Shown one piece after another: positions 14,736-24,710 of a stretch of 43,912 nucleotides of DNA (positions within the stretch are counted from its first letter, which is position 1; the number at the start of each line of letters is the position of its first letter). The translations under genes and the position numbers were made by a program. Source of the DNA: Frankia tisae. GTDB taxonomy: Bacteria > Actinomycetota > Actinomycetes > Frankiales > Frankiaceae. The stretch is from contig NZ_JANEZT010000006.1 of assembly GCF_025403405.1 (NCBI RefSeq), forward strand, positions 1-43,912, given 5' to 3'. The notes under the pieces are model-generated. The model saw only the letters and a program-made list of their open reading frames with translations. It was not told where the DNA came from and searched no databases.

Positions 14736-17567
14736 GTGGCCACACGTACCAGCGGCGCGCGTACGCGTGTGCAGACGGAGACGGCCACGTCCCGGCCGGG
14801 GGGCGATGGGCGTCAGACAGCAGCGCGCGGTGGCGCGGGTGGCAAGAGCCGCCCGGCCTCGGGCGGTAAGGCCCGCCCGGCCGCGGGCGGCCGCGCGGCG
14901 CGGACCGGGGGATCCACCCGGTCCGCGCCCGCCGGCCGGGCGAAAGCGCCGGACCGGCAGCGCCGGCCGCCGCTGAGCCTGATGGTCGGCCAGGCCGTCG
15001 TCCGGACCGTCTACCAGGTGTGGATGACCGCGGCGACGCTGCTTGGCACCATGCTGCGCCGCACCGGACGGGGCGCCCGCGACCTGCGCATCGATCCCGC
15101 CCACCGGCGCGACGGGCTGGGGCTTGCGGCCTTCGGCGGGGCGATCCTGGCCGCCGTCGCGGTCTGGTTCTCCGCGGGCGGCCCGGTCGGCTCCTTCGCC
15201 GCCGCCGCTCTGGAGCTGTTAGTCGGCGCCGGGGCGTGGGCGCTTCCGTTGTTCGGCCTGGGGTCTGCCTGGCGGCTCGTGCGCGCGCCCAGCGACCCCG
15301 ACAGCCGCGGCCGGGTGGTGATCGGCTGGGCCGCGTTCGGTGTCGGCCTGCTCGGCGTCGTGCACATCGCCCGCGGGCTGCCCGACTTCTCCGACGGCGT
15401 CGGCCGGGTCCGGGGGGCCGGCGGCCTCGTCGGCCTGCTTGGCGGCCTGCCGCTCGCGAGCGCCGTGACGCCCTTTGTCGCCGTCCCGCTGCTGCTGCTG
15501 ATCGCGGCGTTCGGCGTGCTAGTGATCACCGCGACGCCGATCCGGCAGGTGCCCGAGCTGCTCGCCGAGCTCGTCGACCGGCTCACCGCCGGTGTGCGCG
15601 ATCCCGCGGCGCGGGCGCGTCGCGATGACAGTTACGACTCCGACTCCGACTACGACGATCTCGACGATCCTGCGCTCGTCGACGATCCGCTCGGCGCGGA
15701 CGCCACCGGCGGCGCCGCCAGGTCGGCGGGCGACATCGAGGCCGAGCCGGGCGGCGGCCGGCCCCGGCGCCGCTCCCGGCGCGGCGTCGCCGCGGGTGCC
15801 GAGGCGGCCGACGGCGAGTCCGCGGCAGGCGACCTCACCCTCGACCTGTTCGGCGAGCTCGCCGGCCCCGAGGCCGACACCGGTTACGCCGGCGGGTCCG
15901 ACGACGAAGACCCGGCGGCCGGGCCGTCCGGTGCGGGCCCTGCCTCGGCGGCGCGCTCGGCCGCGGGGGCTGCTGCGCGGCGCGGGCGGACGCGGGCGGC
16001 GAAGGTGACTGCCGGCGCCGCCGACACGGCGAGCGGCGTGCCCGGGCCGGGGTCCCCGAGCGCCCCGGACGAGATCCAGCATCTGGTCCCGCCGGTCGAC
16101 GGCGACTACACCCTGCCGTCACCGACACTGCTGCGTTCCGGCACTCCACCGAAGGTCCGTTCGGCCGCGACCGACGGTGTGATCGCCGCGCTCACCGACG
16201 TCTTCGCGCAGTTCAAGGTCGATGCGCGGGTCACCGGTTTCACCCGCGGTCCGACGGTGACCCGATATGAGGTCGAGCTCGGTGCCGCGGTGAAGGTCGA
16301 GCGGATCACCCAGCTCGCGAAGAACATCGCCTATGCGGTCAAGAGCGCGGACGTGCGGATCATCAGCCCGATCCCGGGCAAGAGCGCGGTCGGCGTCGAG
16401 ATCCCCAACACCGACCGCGAGCTGGTGTCGCTCGGCGACGTGCTGCGCAGCGGTGAGGCGCTGGCGAACTCCCATCCGCTGGTCGTCGGCCTCGGCAAGG
16501 ACATCGAGGGCGGCTATGTGCTCGCGAACCTGGCGAAGATGCCGCACATCCTCATCGCCGGGGCGACCGGTGCCGGCAAGTCGACGTGCATCAACACGCT
16601 GATCACCTCGGTGCTGGCGCGCGCGACGCCGGACCAGGTGCGCATGGTGCTCGTCGACCCCAAAAGGGTCGAGCTGACGAACTACCAGGGCATCCCGCAC
16701 CTGATAACGCCGATCATCACGAATCCGAAGAAGGCGGCCGACGCGCTGCAGTGGGTCGTCAAGGAGATGGAGAACCGCTACGAGGACCTCGCCGCCTGCG
16801 GGGTGCGCCACGTCGACGACTTCAACCGCAAGGTCCGCAACGGGGAGATTGTCGCCCCGCCTGGTTCCGAGCGGGTGTACACGCCGTATCCGTACATCCT
16901 GACCATCGTCGACGAACTCGCCGACCTGATGATGGTCGCCCCGCGCGACGTCGAGGACGCCATCTGCCGGATCACGGCGATGGCCCGCGCGGTCGGCATC
17001 CACCTCGTGCTGGCGACCCAGCGCCCGTCGGTGGACGTGGTGACCGGTCTGATCAAGGCGAACGTGCCGTCCCGGCTCGCGTTCGCGACCGCGTCGCTCA
17101 CGGACAGCCGCACGATCCTCGACCAGGCCGGCGCCGAGAAGCTGGTCGGTCTGGGCGATGCGCTGTTTCTTCCCATGGGCGCGGGCAAACCGGCCCGTAT
17201 CCAGGGCGCCTTCGTTTCCGAGGACGAGATCGCCGCGATCGTCGACCACACCAAGGAGCAGGCGCCGCCGGCATTCCGCGAGGATGTGTTCGACGGCGGC
17301 GGTGAGGCGAAGAAGGACATCGACGAGGACATCGGCGATGATCTGCAGCTGTTCCTGCAGGCCGTCGAGCTCGTGGTGAGCACCCAGTTCGGCTCCACGT
17401 CCATGCTGCAGCGCAAGCTGCGCGTCGGGTTCGCCAAGGCGGGCCGGCTGATGGACCTGATGGAGAGCCGGGGCATCGTCGGGGCCAGCGAGGGCTCCAA
17501 GGCACGCGACGTGCTCGTCATGCCCGACGAACTCGAAGGTCTGCTCACGACCCTGCGCAACGGCTAG
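14736..17567 (+). CDS. ftsK: DNA translocase FtsK/SpoIIIE
   Basis: 943 residues. A septum-anchored ATP-driven DNA pump that clears chromosomes from the division site. A basic Gly/Ala-rich N-terminus is followed by about four membrane helices (roughly residues 130-270, e.g. [19 protein letters not shown]), a disordered acidic/Ala-rich linker, the alpha/beta motor with Walker [10 protein letters not shown] at about residue 609 and Walker [12 protein letters not shown] at about 723, [12 protein letters not shown], and the C-terminal winged-helix gamma domain (about 870-943, [18 protein letters not shown]) that reads orientation sequences. GTG 14736 was chosen for its 7-base spacing from a -10 element; no Shine-Dalgarno is visible. 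Confidence 0.95.
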   Translation: MATRTSGARTRVQTETATSRPGGDGRQTAARGGAGGKSRPASGGKARPAAGGRAARTGGSTRSAPAGRAKAPDRQRRPPLSLMVGQAVVRTVYQVWMTAATLLGTMLRRTGRGARDLRIDPAHRRDGLGLAAFGGAILAAVAVWFSAGGPVGSFAAAALELLVGAGAWALPLFGLGSAWRLVRAPSDPDSRGRVVIGWAAFGVGLLGVVHIARGLPDFSDGVGRVRGAGGLVGLLGGLPLASAVTPFVAVPLLLLIAAFGVLVITATPIRQVPELLAELVDRLTAGVRDPAARARRDDSYDSDSDYDDLDDPALVDDPLGADATGGAARSAGDIEAEPGGGRPRRRSRRGVAAGAEAADGESAAGDLTLDLFGELAGPEADTGYAGGSDDEDPAAGPSGAGPASAARSAAGAAARRGRTRAAKVTAGAADTASGVPGPGSPSAPDEIQHLVPPVDGDYTLPSPTLLRSGTPPKVRSAATDGVIAALTDVFAQFKVDARVTGFTRGPTVTRYEVELGAAVKVERITQLAKNIAYAVKSADVRIISPIPGKSAVGVEIPNTDRELVSLGDVLRSGEALANSHPLVVGLGKDIEGGYVLANLAKMPHILIAGATGAGKSTCINTLITSVLARATPDQVRMVLVDPKRVELTNYQGIPHLITPIITNPKKAADALQWVVKEMENRYEDLAACGVRHVDDFNRKVRNGEIVAPPGSERVYTPYPYILTIVDELADLMMVAPRDVEDAICRITAMARAVGIHLVLATQRPSVDVVTGLIKANVPSRLAFATASLTDSRTILDQAGAEKLVGLGDALFLPMGAGKPARIQGAFVSEDEIAAIVDHTKEQAPPAFREDVFDGGGEAKKDIDEDIGDDLQLFLQAVELVVSTQFGSTSMLQRKLRVGFAKAGRLMDLMESRGIVGASEGSKARDVLVMPDELEGLLTTLRNG

Positions 17568-17592
17568 GAAGTGCCGGTGATCGGGTCTGCGC

Positions 17593-17643
17593 TTTCGAGG
17601 CGGGGTGACGGACCGTAAACTGAGGCCGGTGCCTCCACGGTAG
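17593..17643 (+). promoter_or_regulatory. Promoter and micro-ORF upstream of the RodZ-like gene
   Basis: TTTCGA (17593-17598), a 17-base spacer, and TAAACT (17616-17621) make a fair promoter. Seven bases later GTG 17629 begins a four-codon frame VPPR closed by TAG 17641-17643. The main gene starts 29 bases further at its own GGAGG. The spacing equals that of leaderless gene starts in this window. Confidence 0.5.
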
Positions 17644-17672
17644 GCAGACATTCACGCTTGCGGAGGTCGCTC

Positions 17673-18557
17673 ATGCAATCCGTGGACGATCCGCAGCCGG
17701 CCAGCGCCGGCTCGCTGCTCGCCGCGGCCCGTCGCGAGCGCAACCTGACGATCGACGAGGTCAGCGAGCGCACGCGGGTGCGGGCGAGCCTGATCGACCA
17801 GATCGAGCGGGACGACTACTCCCGCTGCGGCGGCACGGTCTACGCCCGCGGCCACCTGCGCAGCATCGCCGCCAGCCTCGGCCTCGACCCCGGTCCCGTC
17901 CTCGCCGCCTACGACGCCTCGCATGAGGCGTTGACCGGGCCCGTGCTCGGTGTCCCGCCCGGTGAGTTCGACCCGCTGCGCGGCGGAACCCGGCGCCGGC
18001 GCGGTGGGTTCCGCTGGGGTGCCGCGATGATCGCGTCGCTGGCCGCGGTGTGCCTGATCGCGGTCATCGCGCTGCTGGTGCCCGGCTCCGGGTCGTCCGG
18101 TTCGTCGGGATCCACGCGGCAGGGCGACGCGGCGGCGCACCCGGCGACCGAGCCGGCGCCGATCGCGGCGCCGAGCACGACGCCTGTCGCCGCTCCCACC
18201 ACCTCCCCGCCGGCGGGGGTGAACGTGGTGGTGGCGGCGCGCGACGCGCAGAGCTGGCTGGAGGTGCGTGACGACGACCGGCACGTACTGCTGGCGCAGC
18301 TGCTGCACTCCGGCGACAGCCGCACTGTCACGGCGCCGGGGGCGTTGAACATCCGGATGGGCAACGCGGGCGCGGTCGACGTGTCCTGCAACGGCAGGAA
18401 CCTCGGGCCCTCCGGCGGTGCCGGCCAGGTGGTGACGATCCGGGTCAGCCTGGTCGCCTCCGGCGAGTGCGAGGTCGGTCAGGCCGGCCGCAGCCCGCTT
18501 GCCGCGGCGCCGCCGCCGTCCGCGCTCGGTACCGCGCCCATCGCGCCGGTGGACTGA
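17673..18557 (+). CDS. RodZ-like membrane protein with N-terminal helix-turn-helix
   Basis: 294 residues. Residues 12-72 form a helix-turn-helix of the HTH_25 type (LLAAARRERNLTIDEVSERT, then YARGHLRSIAASLGLDP). A basic patch RRRRGGFRW precedes one membrane helix at about 116-136 (AAMIASLAAVCLIAVIALLV). After a Ser/Thr/Pro/Ala linker, residues about 190-275 resemble the extracytoplasmic beta domain (DUF4115) of RodZ (VVVAARDAQSWLEVRDDDRH... APGALNIRMGNAGAVDV...). RodZ links MreB to the membrane in rods; in actinobacteria such proteins often lie between ftsK and rimO/pgsA and their role is not settled. Start ATG 17673 has GGAGG (17662-17666). Located 105 bases after ftsK. Confidence 0.85.
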   Translation: MQSVDDPQPASAGSLLAAARRERNLTIDEVSERTRVRASLIDQIERDDYSRCGGTVYARGHLRSIAASLGLDPGPVLAAYDASHEALTGPVLGVPPGEFDPLRGGTRRRRGGFRWGAAMIASLAAVCLIAVIALLVPGSGSSGSSGSTRQGDAAAHPATEPAPIAAPSTTPVAAPTTSPPAGVNVVVAARDAQSWLEVRDDDRHVLLAQLLHSGDSRTVTAPGALNIRMGNAGAVDVSCNGRNLGPSGGAGQVVTIRVSLVASGECEVGQAGRSPLAAAPPPSALGTAPIAPVD

Positions 18558-18637
18558 CGGCTCCCACCGGGGCGGGTCTCCCACCGGGGCGTGTCGGCCA
18601 TGTCGGGCTGATGCGGCGCCGGGCGCCGCTGCCCCGG

Positions 18638-18643
18638 TAGCCT
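18638..18643 (+). promoter_or_regulatory. -10 element for leaderless rimO transcript
   Basis: TAGCCT, 7 bases (gacctgt) before the GTG start at 18651. No Shine-Dalgarno precedes that GTG, in keeping with leaderless translation. Confidence 0.5.
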
Positions 18644-18650
18644 GACCTGT

Positions 18651-20279
18651 GTGTCCACACAGGTCCCGCGCCGGGTAGCTCTGATCACGCTCGGTTGTGC
18701 CCGGAACGAGGTGGACTCGGAGGAGCTCGCCGGCCGGCTCGCCGCGCAGGGCTGGGAGCTGGTCGCAGAGGCCGCCGACGCCGACGCCGTGCTGGTCAAC
18801 ACCTGCGGCTTCGTCGACGCGGCGAAGAAGGACTCGATCGACGCCCTGCTCGCCGCGGACGGCCTGCGCGCCGGCGACGGGGAGGCGGCCGGAGCGGGCC
18901 CGCGGGCGGTGGTGGCCGTCGGCTGCCTGGCGGAGCGCTACGGCAACGAGCTGGCGGCGAGCCTGCCTGAGGCCGACGCGGTACTGGGCTTCGACGCCTA
19001 TCCGAGCATCGGCGCGCACCTCGACGCGGTCCTCGGTGGCGCCATCGTGCCCGCGCACACCCCGCGGGACCGGCGGACCCTGCTGCCGATCACCCCGGTC
19101 GAGCGGAGCGCTTCGGCGAACATCGACGTGCACGTCCCCGGGCACGCAGGCGCCGGCAGGCCGGCGGGCGGCGCTGGGGCCGGGGGTGCGGACGAGGGTG
19201 CGGCGCGTACCCCGGGCCGCCGCCGGCTGACGGCGGGACCCGTCGCGGCGCTGAAGATCTCCAGCGGATGCGACCGGAGGTGCGCGTTCTGCGCGATCCC
19301 GTCGTTCCGCGGCTCGCACGTCTCCCGGCCCGTCGACGACATCCTCGCCGAGGCCGAGTGGCTCGCCGGCGAAGGCGCACGTGAGCTGGTGCTGGTCAGC
19401 GAGAATTCGACCTCCTACGGCAAGGACCTCGGTGACCTGCGGGCACTGGAGAAGCTGCTGCCGCAGCTCGCCGCCGTGCCGGGCATCGTGCGGGTGCGCA
19501 CCGTGTACCTACAGCCGGCGGAGCTGCGGCCGTCGCTGCTCGAGGTGCTGCTGACCACGCCGGGCCTCGCCCCCTACCTCGACCTGTCGTTCCAGCACGC
19601 GAGCCCGGCGGTGCTGCGCCGGATGCGGCGGTTCGGCGGCTCCGAGCACTTCCTCGACCTGTTGGGCCGCGGTCGCCACCTGCTTCCCGGCCTCGGCGCC
19701 CGGTCGAACGTGATCGTCGGCTTCCCCGGCGAGACCGAGGCGGACGTCGACATCCTGGCCGACTTCCTCGAGGCCGCCGAGCTCGACGCGGTCGGCGTGT
19801 TCGGCTATTCGGATGAGGAGGGCACCGAGGCGGTCGCGCTGCCGGGCAAGATCGCCGAGGAGGAGATCGAGCGACGCCGGGTGCAGATCACCGATCTCGT
19901 GGAACAGCTCACCGCCGCCCGGGCGCAGGAGCGCATCGGCAGCCGGGTGCAGGTTCTCGTCGAGGAGGTCACCGACGGGCTCGCCGCCGGGTGCGCGGGC
20001 CACCAGCAGCCCGACGCGGACGGCTCGTGCGTGGTGCGGCTGCCCGGCCCGGTCGCGGCGGGCGAGCCGTCCGACCGGCCCGGTGTGGGCGGTGTGCCCG
20101 GAGTCGAGGTGGGGGACCTGATTGAGGCCCGGGTCGTCGCGACCGAGGGGGTCGACCTGGTCGCCGAGTTCACCGCTGTGCTCGACCGCGCCCGCCCCCA
20201 GGCCGGGCGGCCCTCGTCGCCGCCCGCCGGGGCCCGGGCATCGGTCCTGGTGGGCCGGCGCGGCGCGGAAGGGACGTGA
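18651..20279 (+). CDS. rimO: Ribosomal protein S12 methylthiotransferase
   Basis: 542 residues. A radical-SAM enzyme that adds a methylthio group to an aspartate of ribosomal protein S12. The N-terminal UPF0004 domain has [14 protein letters not shown] and [16 protein letters not shown] with cluster cysteines; the radical-SAM triad CDRRCAFC is at about residue 206 in [32 protein letters not shown] and [14 protein letters not shown] follow; the C-terminal TRAM domain is around residues 420-510. The STRUCTURE is extended by a Gly/Ala-rich stretch near residues 165-195 and an Ala/Arg-rich tail. GC-rich bias throughout. The stop overlaps the pgsA GTG by four bases (GTGA), so translation is coupled. 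Confidence 0.95.
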   Translation: MSTQVPRRVALITLGCARNEVDSEELAGRLAAQGWELVAEAADADAVLVNTCGFVDAAKKDSIDALLAADGLRAGDGEAAGAGPRAVVAVGCLAERYGNELAASLPEADAVLGFDAYPSIGAHLDAVLGGAIVPAHTPRDRRTLLPITPVERSASANIDVHVPGHAGAGRPAGGAGAGGADEGAARTPGRRRLTAGPVAALKISSGCDRRCAFCAIPSFRGSHVSRPVDDILAEAEWLAGEGARELVLVSENSTSYGKDLGDLRALEKLLPQLAAVPGIVRVRTVYLQPAELRPSLLEVLLTTPGLAPYLDLSFQHASPAVLRRMRRFGGSEHFLDLLGRGRHLLPGLGARSNVIVGFPGETEADVDILADFLEAAELDAVGVFGYSDEEGTEAVALPGKIAEEEIERRRVQITDLVEQLTAARAQERIGSRVQVLVEEVTDGLAAGCAGHQQPDADGSCVVRLPGPVAAGEPSDRPGVGGVPGVEVGDLIEARVVATEGVDLVAEFTAVLDRARPQAGRPSSPPAGARASVLVGRRGAEGT

Positions 20280-20950
20280 CGGCCCCCGGCGCCGGCGCCC
20301 CGGGCGGTGCCGGCGGGCCGGAGGCGCTCCCGGGCGTGTCCGTGCTCAACGTCGCCAACCTGCTGACGATCATCCGGCTGATCCTGGTGCCGGTCTTCGT
20401 GGTTCTGCTGTTCGCCGGCCCCGACAGCGACGGATGGCGGTATGCGGCCTTCGTCGCCTACGCCGTCGCCGCGGTCACCGATCAGGTCGACGGGTCCATC
20501 GCCCGGCACTGGCACCTCGTCACCGACTTCGGCATCCTCGTCGACCCGATCGCCGACAAGGCGCTGACTGGCGCCGCACTGATCTCGCTGTCCGTTCTCG
20601 GGGAGCTGCCGTGGCCGGTGACGGTGGCGGTCCTGCTGCGCGAGGTCGGGGTGACCCTGCTGCGGTTGTGGGTGATCCGGTTCGGGGTGATCGCGGCCAG
20701 TCGCGGTGGCAAGGCCAAGACGCTGCTGCTGAACGTGGCGATCGGGCTCTACGTGCTGCCGCTGGCGGGGGCCGCGGCGACCAGCCGGGCGGTGATCCTC
20801 GCCGCCGGGGTGGTGGTCGCGGTCGTCACCGGCATCGACTACGTGTACCGGGCGCTCGCGCTGCGGCGTCGGGCCGCGCGCGACGCGTCCGGCGAATCCG
20901 CGGGCGGGCCCGCCATCATCGACGACGAGGGGCTGACAGATGCGCGCTGA
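20276..20950 (+). CDS. pgsA: CDP-diacylglycerol-glycerol-3-phosphate 3-phosphatidyltransferase
   Basis: 224 residues, a multi-spanning membrane enzyme making phosphatidylglycerol-phosphate from CDP-diacylglycerol and glycerol-3-phosphate. The CDP-alcohol phosphotransferase motif D-x2-DG-x2-AR-x8-G-x3-D-x3-D is complete: [18 protein letters not shown] followed by ILVDPIAD. Hydrophobic helices flank it ([38 protein letters not shown]). The gene lies where mycobacteria have pgsA3, between ftsK and clgR, so the PgsA assignment rather than another CDP-alcohol enzyme is favoured. Its start overlaps rimO by four bases and its end overlaps cinA by eleven. Confidence 0.9.
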   Translation: MTAPGAGAPGGAGGPEALPGVSVLNVANLLTIIRLILVPVFVVLLFAGPDSDGWRYAAFVAYAVAAVTDQVDGSIARHWHLVTDFGILVDPIADKALTGAALISLSVLGELPWPVTVAVLLREVGVTLLRLWVIRFGVIAASRGGKAKTLLLNVAIGLYVLPLAGAAATSRAVILAAGVVVAVVTGIDYVYRALALRRRAARDASGESAGGPAIIDDEGLTDAR

Positions 20951-22253
20951 GCTGCTGGCGGTGGGGGACGAGCTCCTCTACGGCGACATCGTGAACGGCA
21001 ACGCCGCGTGGCTCGGCCGCCAGCTCGCCGACGTCGGGGTGACGGTCGCGACGTCCACGGTGGTCGGTGACGACGTCGAGGTGATTGCCACGGCGATCCG
21101 GGTGGCGCTGGACCGCGCCGACGCCGTCATCATGACCGGCGGTCTCGGGCCGACCCAGGACGATCTGACCCGCGAGGGCATTGCCGCCGCGGCCGGCGTC
21201 GAGCTGCGCCGCGACGACGTCCTGGAGGCCGAGCTGCGCCGGCGGTTCCAGGCAATGGGCCGGCTCGACGGGCGCGACGTCCCGATGATGAACTACCGGC
21301 AGGCGGACCTGCCCAGGGGGGCGCAGCCGCTGCCCAACGGGCCGGGCACCGCCCCGGGCCTGCGGATGGAGATCGGCGCGGGCGTCGTGTACGCCATGCC
21401 GGGTGTGCCCTTCGAGATGAACGACATGTTCACCGCCAGCGTCCTGCCCGACATCCTGCGCCGCGCGGGCCAGCCGGCCGTGGTCGTGCACCGGGTGCTG
21501 CGCACGGCGGGGATGTGGGAGTCGGCGGTCGCCGAGGCGCTCGCGGGCGAGGTCGATCGGCTGGCGCCGATCGGCAACCCGCGGATCGCGTTCCTGGCCA
21601 GCGGCGGTCAGACCCGGGTTCGCATCACCGCCCAGGCGCGCGACCGGGCCGCGGCCGAGACGCTGATCGCCCCGGTGGAGGCGGCGGCGCGGGCGGCGCT
21701 CGGCGCCGGGGTGTACGGCGGCGACGAGGACTCCCTGGAGAGCGTGGTACTGGGGCTGCTGCGGGCCCGGTCGGCCACACTTGCCGTCGCCGAGTCGATC
21801 ACCGGTGGGCTGCTCGCCGGCCGGCTGACCGACGTACCCGGGGCGAGCGTGGTGTTTCGCGGCGGCGTGGTGTCCTACGCGACCGACGTCAAGGCTTCGG
21901 TGCTCGGCGTCGACGAGGGCCTGCTCGCCGCCGAGGGGGCGGTGTCGGCGAACACCGCCGCGGCGATGGCGGCCGGGGTGCGTGCCCGCCTCGGCGCCGA
22001 CTATGGGCTGGCCACCACGGGTGTCGCCGGTCCGGCGGAGCTGGAGGGCAAGCCGGCGGGTACGGTCCACCTGGGCCTCGCCGGCCCGGACGGCACGACT
22101 ACCCGTTCGGTTCGTCTCCCCGGGGACCGGGCGCGGGTGCGTGCCTTCGCCGCGGTGACCGCGCTGGACTTGCTGCGGCGTACCCTGGCGGGACTGCCCA
22201 GCAGCAAGATCGTTACCTTCGGTGATGACGCCACCGGCGAATCGCGGGAGTAA
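20940..22253 (+). CDS. cinA: CinA family nicotinamide-nucleotide amidohydrolase
   Basis: 437 residues with both CinA domains. The N-terminal molybdopterin-binding-like domain (about 1-170) has LLAVGDELLYGDIVNGNAAW and MTGGLGPTQDDLTREGIA. The C-terminal PncC domain (about 275-430) has LAVAESITGGLLAGRLTDVP, GGVVSYATDVKASVLGV and TTGVAGPAELEGKPAGTVHLG. Full-length CinA proteins deamidate nicotinamide mononucleotide in NAD salvage; older literature linked them to competence in other bacteria, for which nothing here speaks. The start is inside the end of pgsA. ATG 20940 follows a GAGGGG purine run. Confidence 0.93.
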   Translation: MRAELLAVGDELLYGDIVNGNAAWLGRQLADVGVTVATSTVVGDDVEVIATAIRVALDRADAVIMTGGLGPTQDDLTREGIAAAAGVELRRDDVLEAELRRRFQAMGRLDGRDVPMMNYRQADLPRGAQPLPNGPGTAPGLRMEIGAGVVYAMPGVPFEMNDMFTASVLPDILRRAGQPAVVVHRVLRTAGMWESAVAEALAGEVDRLAPIGNPRIAFLASGGQTRVRITAQARDRAAAETLIAPVEAAARAALGAGVYGGDEDSLESVVLGLLRARSATLAVAESITGGLLAGRLTDVPGASVVFRGGVVSYATDVKASVLGVDEGLLAAEGAVSANTAAAMAAGVRARLGADYGLATTGVAGPAELEGKPAGTVHLGLAGPDGTTTRSVRLPGDRARVRAFAAVTALDLLRRTLAGLPSSKIVTFGDDATGESRE

Positions 22254-22332
22254 TCGCCGGACCCGAGGTGCTTACACAGTTACAGTCCCATCAACGAGGG
22301 CCCGATGGCCGCGGTGGTGGGTATACGGTGAA

Positions 22333-22343
22333 CGCATCCCGCG
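22333..22343 (+). promoter_or_regulatory. Possible ClgR operator in its own promoter region
   Basis: CGC (22333-22335), five bases, GCG (22341-22343), 18 bases before the clgR ATG. ClgR of Streptomyces and corynebacteria recognises an inverted CGC-N5-GCG element and controls its own gene, so position and spacing fit. In GC-rich DNA this motif is common by chance, and TATACG at 22322-22327 is only a weak -10. Confidence 0.3.
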
Positions 22344-22361
22344 GACGAAGGAGGAGGCTCG

Positions 22362-22673
22362 ATGGTCCTGCTCCGACGCATGATCGGCGAGGCGTTGCGC
22401 CGCCGCCGTCAAGATCAACATCGCACGCTTCGGGAGGTGTCCTCGGCGGCCAGGGTGTCGCTGGGCTACCTGTCCGAGGTCGAGCGTGGGCAGAAGGAAG
22501 CCAGCTCCGAGCTGCTCGCAGCCATCTGCGAGGCATTGGGAGTCCGGCTCGCGGATCTGCTGCGCGAGGTGAGTGAGGACCTCGAGCTCGCCGAGTTGAC
22601 GGTGGGCGCGGGTGTCGGCGGGGCCACGGTCGTGGTACCGGCCCGCCCGACGGTTGTGAATCGGGCAGCCTGA
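22362..22673 (+). CDS. clgR: ClgR-type transcriptional activator
   Basis: 103 residues. A Cro/CI-type helix-turn-helix fills residues 9-64: [53 protein letters not shown]. The block [20 protein letters not shown] is characteristic of ClgR, which in actinobacteria activates the Clp protease genes and, in mycobacteria, the pspA operon. A Val/Ala C-terminal end follows; ClgR proteins are themselves Clp substrates through their C-terminal alanines, and this one ends NRAA. AAGGAGGAGG before ATG 22362 is one of the strongest ribosome-binding sites here. It lies between cinA and the dps/psp genes, as in mycobacteria (without dps). Confidence 0.92.
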   Translation: MVLLRRMIGEALRRRRQDQHRTLREVSSAARVSLGYLSEVERGQKEASSELLAAICEALGVRLADLLREVSEDLELAELTVGAGVGGATVVVPARPTVVNRAA

Positions 22674-22855
22674 GCTTCTCCCTGCCGTACCTGCTCGATG
22701 GCGCGTGTCAGCCTCGTCTGCTCCAGGTCCAACCGCGCGTGCATCACGCTCGCGCTGCGGGGCGACGGCCGGGCCGGCGCCGGAAGCTCCGCATACGGAT
22801 CCCGATCCGGGGGCACGCCAGGGAACGCAAGCAGCTCCGACCCGAGAGGACGAGC

Positions 22856-23323
22856 ATGAGTGCGATCCGCAGCCCACTGTCCGACGAAGCCCGATCCGTC
22901 ACCGGCGAAGCGTTGCAGGGGGCGTTGGTCGATCTGATCGATCTGTCCCTGTACGCGAAGCAGCTGCACTGGAACGTCATCGGCCGGACCTTCCGCAGCG
23001 TGCACCGTCAGCTCGACGAGATCGTGGAGTTGGCCCGCCGCTTCGCGGACGCTGTCGCCGAGCGGGCCGTGGCCATCGGGGTCAACCCGGACGGCCAGGC
23101 GTCGACGGTCGCTCGCGGCACCCATCTGCACGGGGTGGAGGTCGGTTACCTCGCCGACGAGAAGGTGATCCGGCTGATGACCGATGTGCTCGCCGGGGTC
23201 GTCACCCGGATGCGCACCCGGATGGACATCACCGAGCAGCCTGACCCGGTCACCCAGGACCTCATCATCGGCGTTGTACGTGAGCTGGAGGAACAGCACT
23301 GGATGTTCCAGGCGATGGTCTGA
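22856..23323 (+). CDS. dps: Dps-family ferritin-like DNA-protection protein
   Basis: 155 residues. Dps shells oxidise and store iron and may coat DNA under stress. The ferroxidase-site block KQLHWNVIGRTFRSVHRQLD (about residues 38-57) has the His and the Asp expected at the subunit interface. Further helices follow (DEIVELARRFADAVAERAVA, DLIIGVVRELEEQHWMFQAM). Start ATG 22856 has GAGAGGA at 22844-22850. The gene sits between clgR and the pspA group, separated from clgR by 182 bases, and is followed by a long hairpin, so it may be its own unit. No OxyR- or Fur-type operator is evident to me. Confidence 0.9.
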   Translation: MSAIRSPLSDEARSVTGEALQGALVDLIDLSLYAKQLHWNVIGRTFRSVHRQLDEIVELARRFADAVAERAVAIGVNPDGQASTVARGTHLHGVEVGYLADEKVIRLMTDVLAGVVTRMRTRMDITEQPDPVTQDLIIGVVRELEEQHWMFQAMV

Positions 23324-23341
23324 GCCGGGTCCGCCGTCGGG

Positions 23342-23387
23342 GCCGCCACCGGGGCCATCGGCCCGAACGGGTGACTCCGGTGGCGGC
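23342..23387 (+). terminator. Hairpin after dps
   Basis: An 11-bp perfect stem, GCCGCCACCGG (23342-23352) with CCGGTGGCGGC (23377-23387), and a 24-base loop, 18 bases after the dps stop. Probable terminator. Confidence 0.5.
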
Positions 23388-23498
23388 GGGCGGGGCGGTC
23401 TGGCACTCTCCCCGGGTAGTTTTCACGGCGCAGCTTGAGTCGGTCGTCGTCCCCCCGGGCGTGGCTCCCGGGCCTGGCCCGCAGGGAGAGAAGATCAC

Positions 23499-23693
23499 GT
23501 GAGCACCGCCTCGCGACCCGAGGAGGATGACGCAGTCCCGGCGCACCCGCCGATCCAGGTCTGCAAGGCGTGTAACGGCCTGGGCGAACAACTGGTCGTC
23601 TTCGCCACGGCGCGCGGCGGCTTCGTGCCCGCGTGCCGTTCGTGCCTGGTCTGCGAGGGACGGGGCCGTACGGCGTTGCGGCCGCCCGTCTGA
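23499..23693 (+). CDS. Small protein with two Cys-x2-Cys pairs (zinc-ribbon-like)
   Basis: 64 residues from GTG 23499 behind GGGAGAGAAG. The core reads VCKACNGLGE ... PACRSCLVCEGRGR, that is, DnaJ-like CxxCxG units: CKACNG and CLVCEG, plus CRSC. Such units bind one zinc ion and occur in DnaJ, in small chaperone-linked proteins and in metal-sensing proteins. There is no J domain. The gene lies between dps and pspA and precedes pspA by 68 bases, so a role in the same stress response is inferred from position only. Confidence 0.7.
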   Translation: MSTASRPEEDDAVPAHPPIQVCKACNGLGEQLVVFATARGGFVPACRSCLVCEGRGRTALRPPV

Positions 23694-23761
23694 CGGATGG
23701 CCGACGGGATTGGTATCCCCGCCGGGTCACCACCGGGCCCTGGTCGTGCGACGATCGTGGT

Positions 23762-24691
23762 ATGGCGAATGTCGTCCGCAAGATTGCCCGGTATCTGTCT
23801 GCGTCTGCGAACCGCAAGTTCGACGAGCGGGCCGACCCGCGGGTGCAGATAGACCAGGCCATCGAGGAGGCGCGCCGCCAGCACGAGGCGCTCGTGCAGC
23901 AGGCCGCCCTCGTCGTGGGAAACCAGCGTCAGCTTGAGATGCGGCTGGCCCGCCAGGCCGAGGAGGTCGGCGGCCTGACCGAGTCGGCCCGCTCCTCGCT
24001 GCTGCTGGCCGACAACGCGCGGGCCTCGGGCGACCCGGTCTCCGCGGCCCGCTACGAGGAAACCGCGCAGGCGTTCGCCAGCCAGCTCGTCTCCGCGGAG
24101 ACCTCCCTTGAGGACCTGAAGAACCTGCACCGCCAGGCGGTGGCGTCCGCGGCCCAGGCCCGCACGGCGGTCGAGGACAACACGACGCGGATGCAACGCC
24201 ACCTCGCCGAGCGGGCCCGGCTGCTGACCCAGATCGAGCACGCTGCCATGCAGGAGCGGATGACCCAGGCGGTGGAGGGTATGTCGTCGCTGGCTCCGCC
24301 CGGGGACACCCCGTCGCTCGCCGAGATCCGCGACAAGGTCGAGCACCGCTACGCGGTGGCGCTCGGGCGCCACGAGCTCGCCTCGCAAGGGATGGAGGAG
24401 CGGATGGTCGAGGTCCGCCGAGCGACCATGGACGCCCGGGCCCTGTCCCGGCTGGCCGAGCTGCGCGGGGATCTCGGCGGGGACGGTCCCGGCACCGCGT
24501 TGGGTGGTGGGGCGGCGCCGGCGGCGCTCGGCACCGGGACCGACCCGCAGCGGCAGTCGCTGGCCAAGGGGTCGCCCGACGGCTCGCAGTACCGGGCGCC
24601 CGAGGCTGGCGGCCGGGGCGCACCGCCGCCCGCCGCGGGTGGGCAGGGTGCCGACGGCCCCGCGACCGCCCCCGGTGGGTCGGCGGTGTGA
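23762..24691 (+). CDS. pspA: PspA/IM30 membrane-stress protein
   Basis: 309 residues, long for PspA (about 220-270) because of a Gly/Ala/Pro-rich tail after residue 235. PspA/Vipp1 proteins are ESCRT-III-like coiled coils that bind and protect stressed membranes. The sequence begins MANVVRKIARYLSASANRKF and has the typical DPRVQIDQAIEEARRQHEAL segment, then long alpha-helical stretches (QRQLEMRLARQAEEV, RYEETAQAFASQLVSAETSL, LEDLKNLHRQAVASAAQA). ATG 23762 is the only good start near the conserved N-terminus. The gene is in the clgR-pspA-pspM arrangement known from mycobacteria, where ClgR activates pspA and is held by PspA. Confidence 0.93.
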   Translation: MANVVRKIARYLSASANRKFDERADPRVQIDQAIEEARRQHEALVQQAALVVGNQRQLEMRLARQAEEVGGLTESARSSLLLADNARASGDPVSAARYEETAQAFASQLVSAETSLEDLKNLHRQAVASAAQARTAVEDNTTRMQRHLAERARLLTQIEHAAMQERMTQAVEGMSSLAPPGDTPSLAEIRDKVEHRYAVALGRHELASQGMEERMVEVRRATMDARALSRLAELRGDLGGDGPGTALGGGAAPAALGTGTDPQRQSLAKGSPDGSQYRAPEAGGRGAPPPAAGGQGADGPATAPGGSAV

Positions 24692-24710
24692 GCCGAGCGG
24701 GGAGCCCACT

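Noticed and set aside
12687-15104. Very long minus-strand open frame opposite dapA-rnj
   Set aside because: It lies antisense to well-identified genes; in GC-rich DNA the opposite strand lacks stops. The translation is Arg/Asp/Gly-rich without any family motif.
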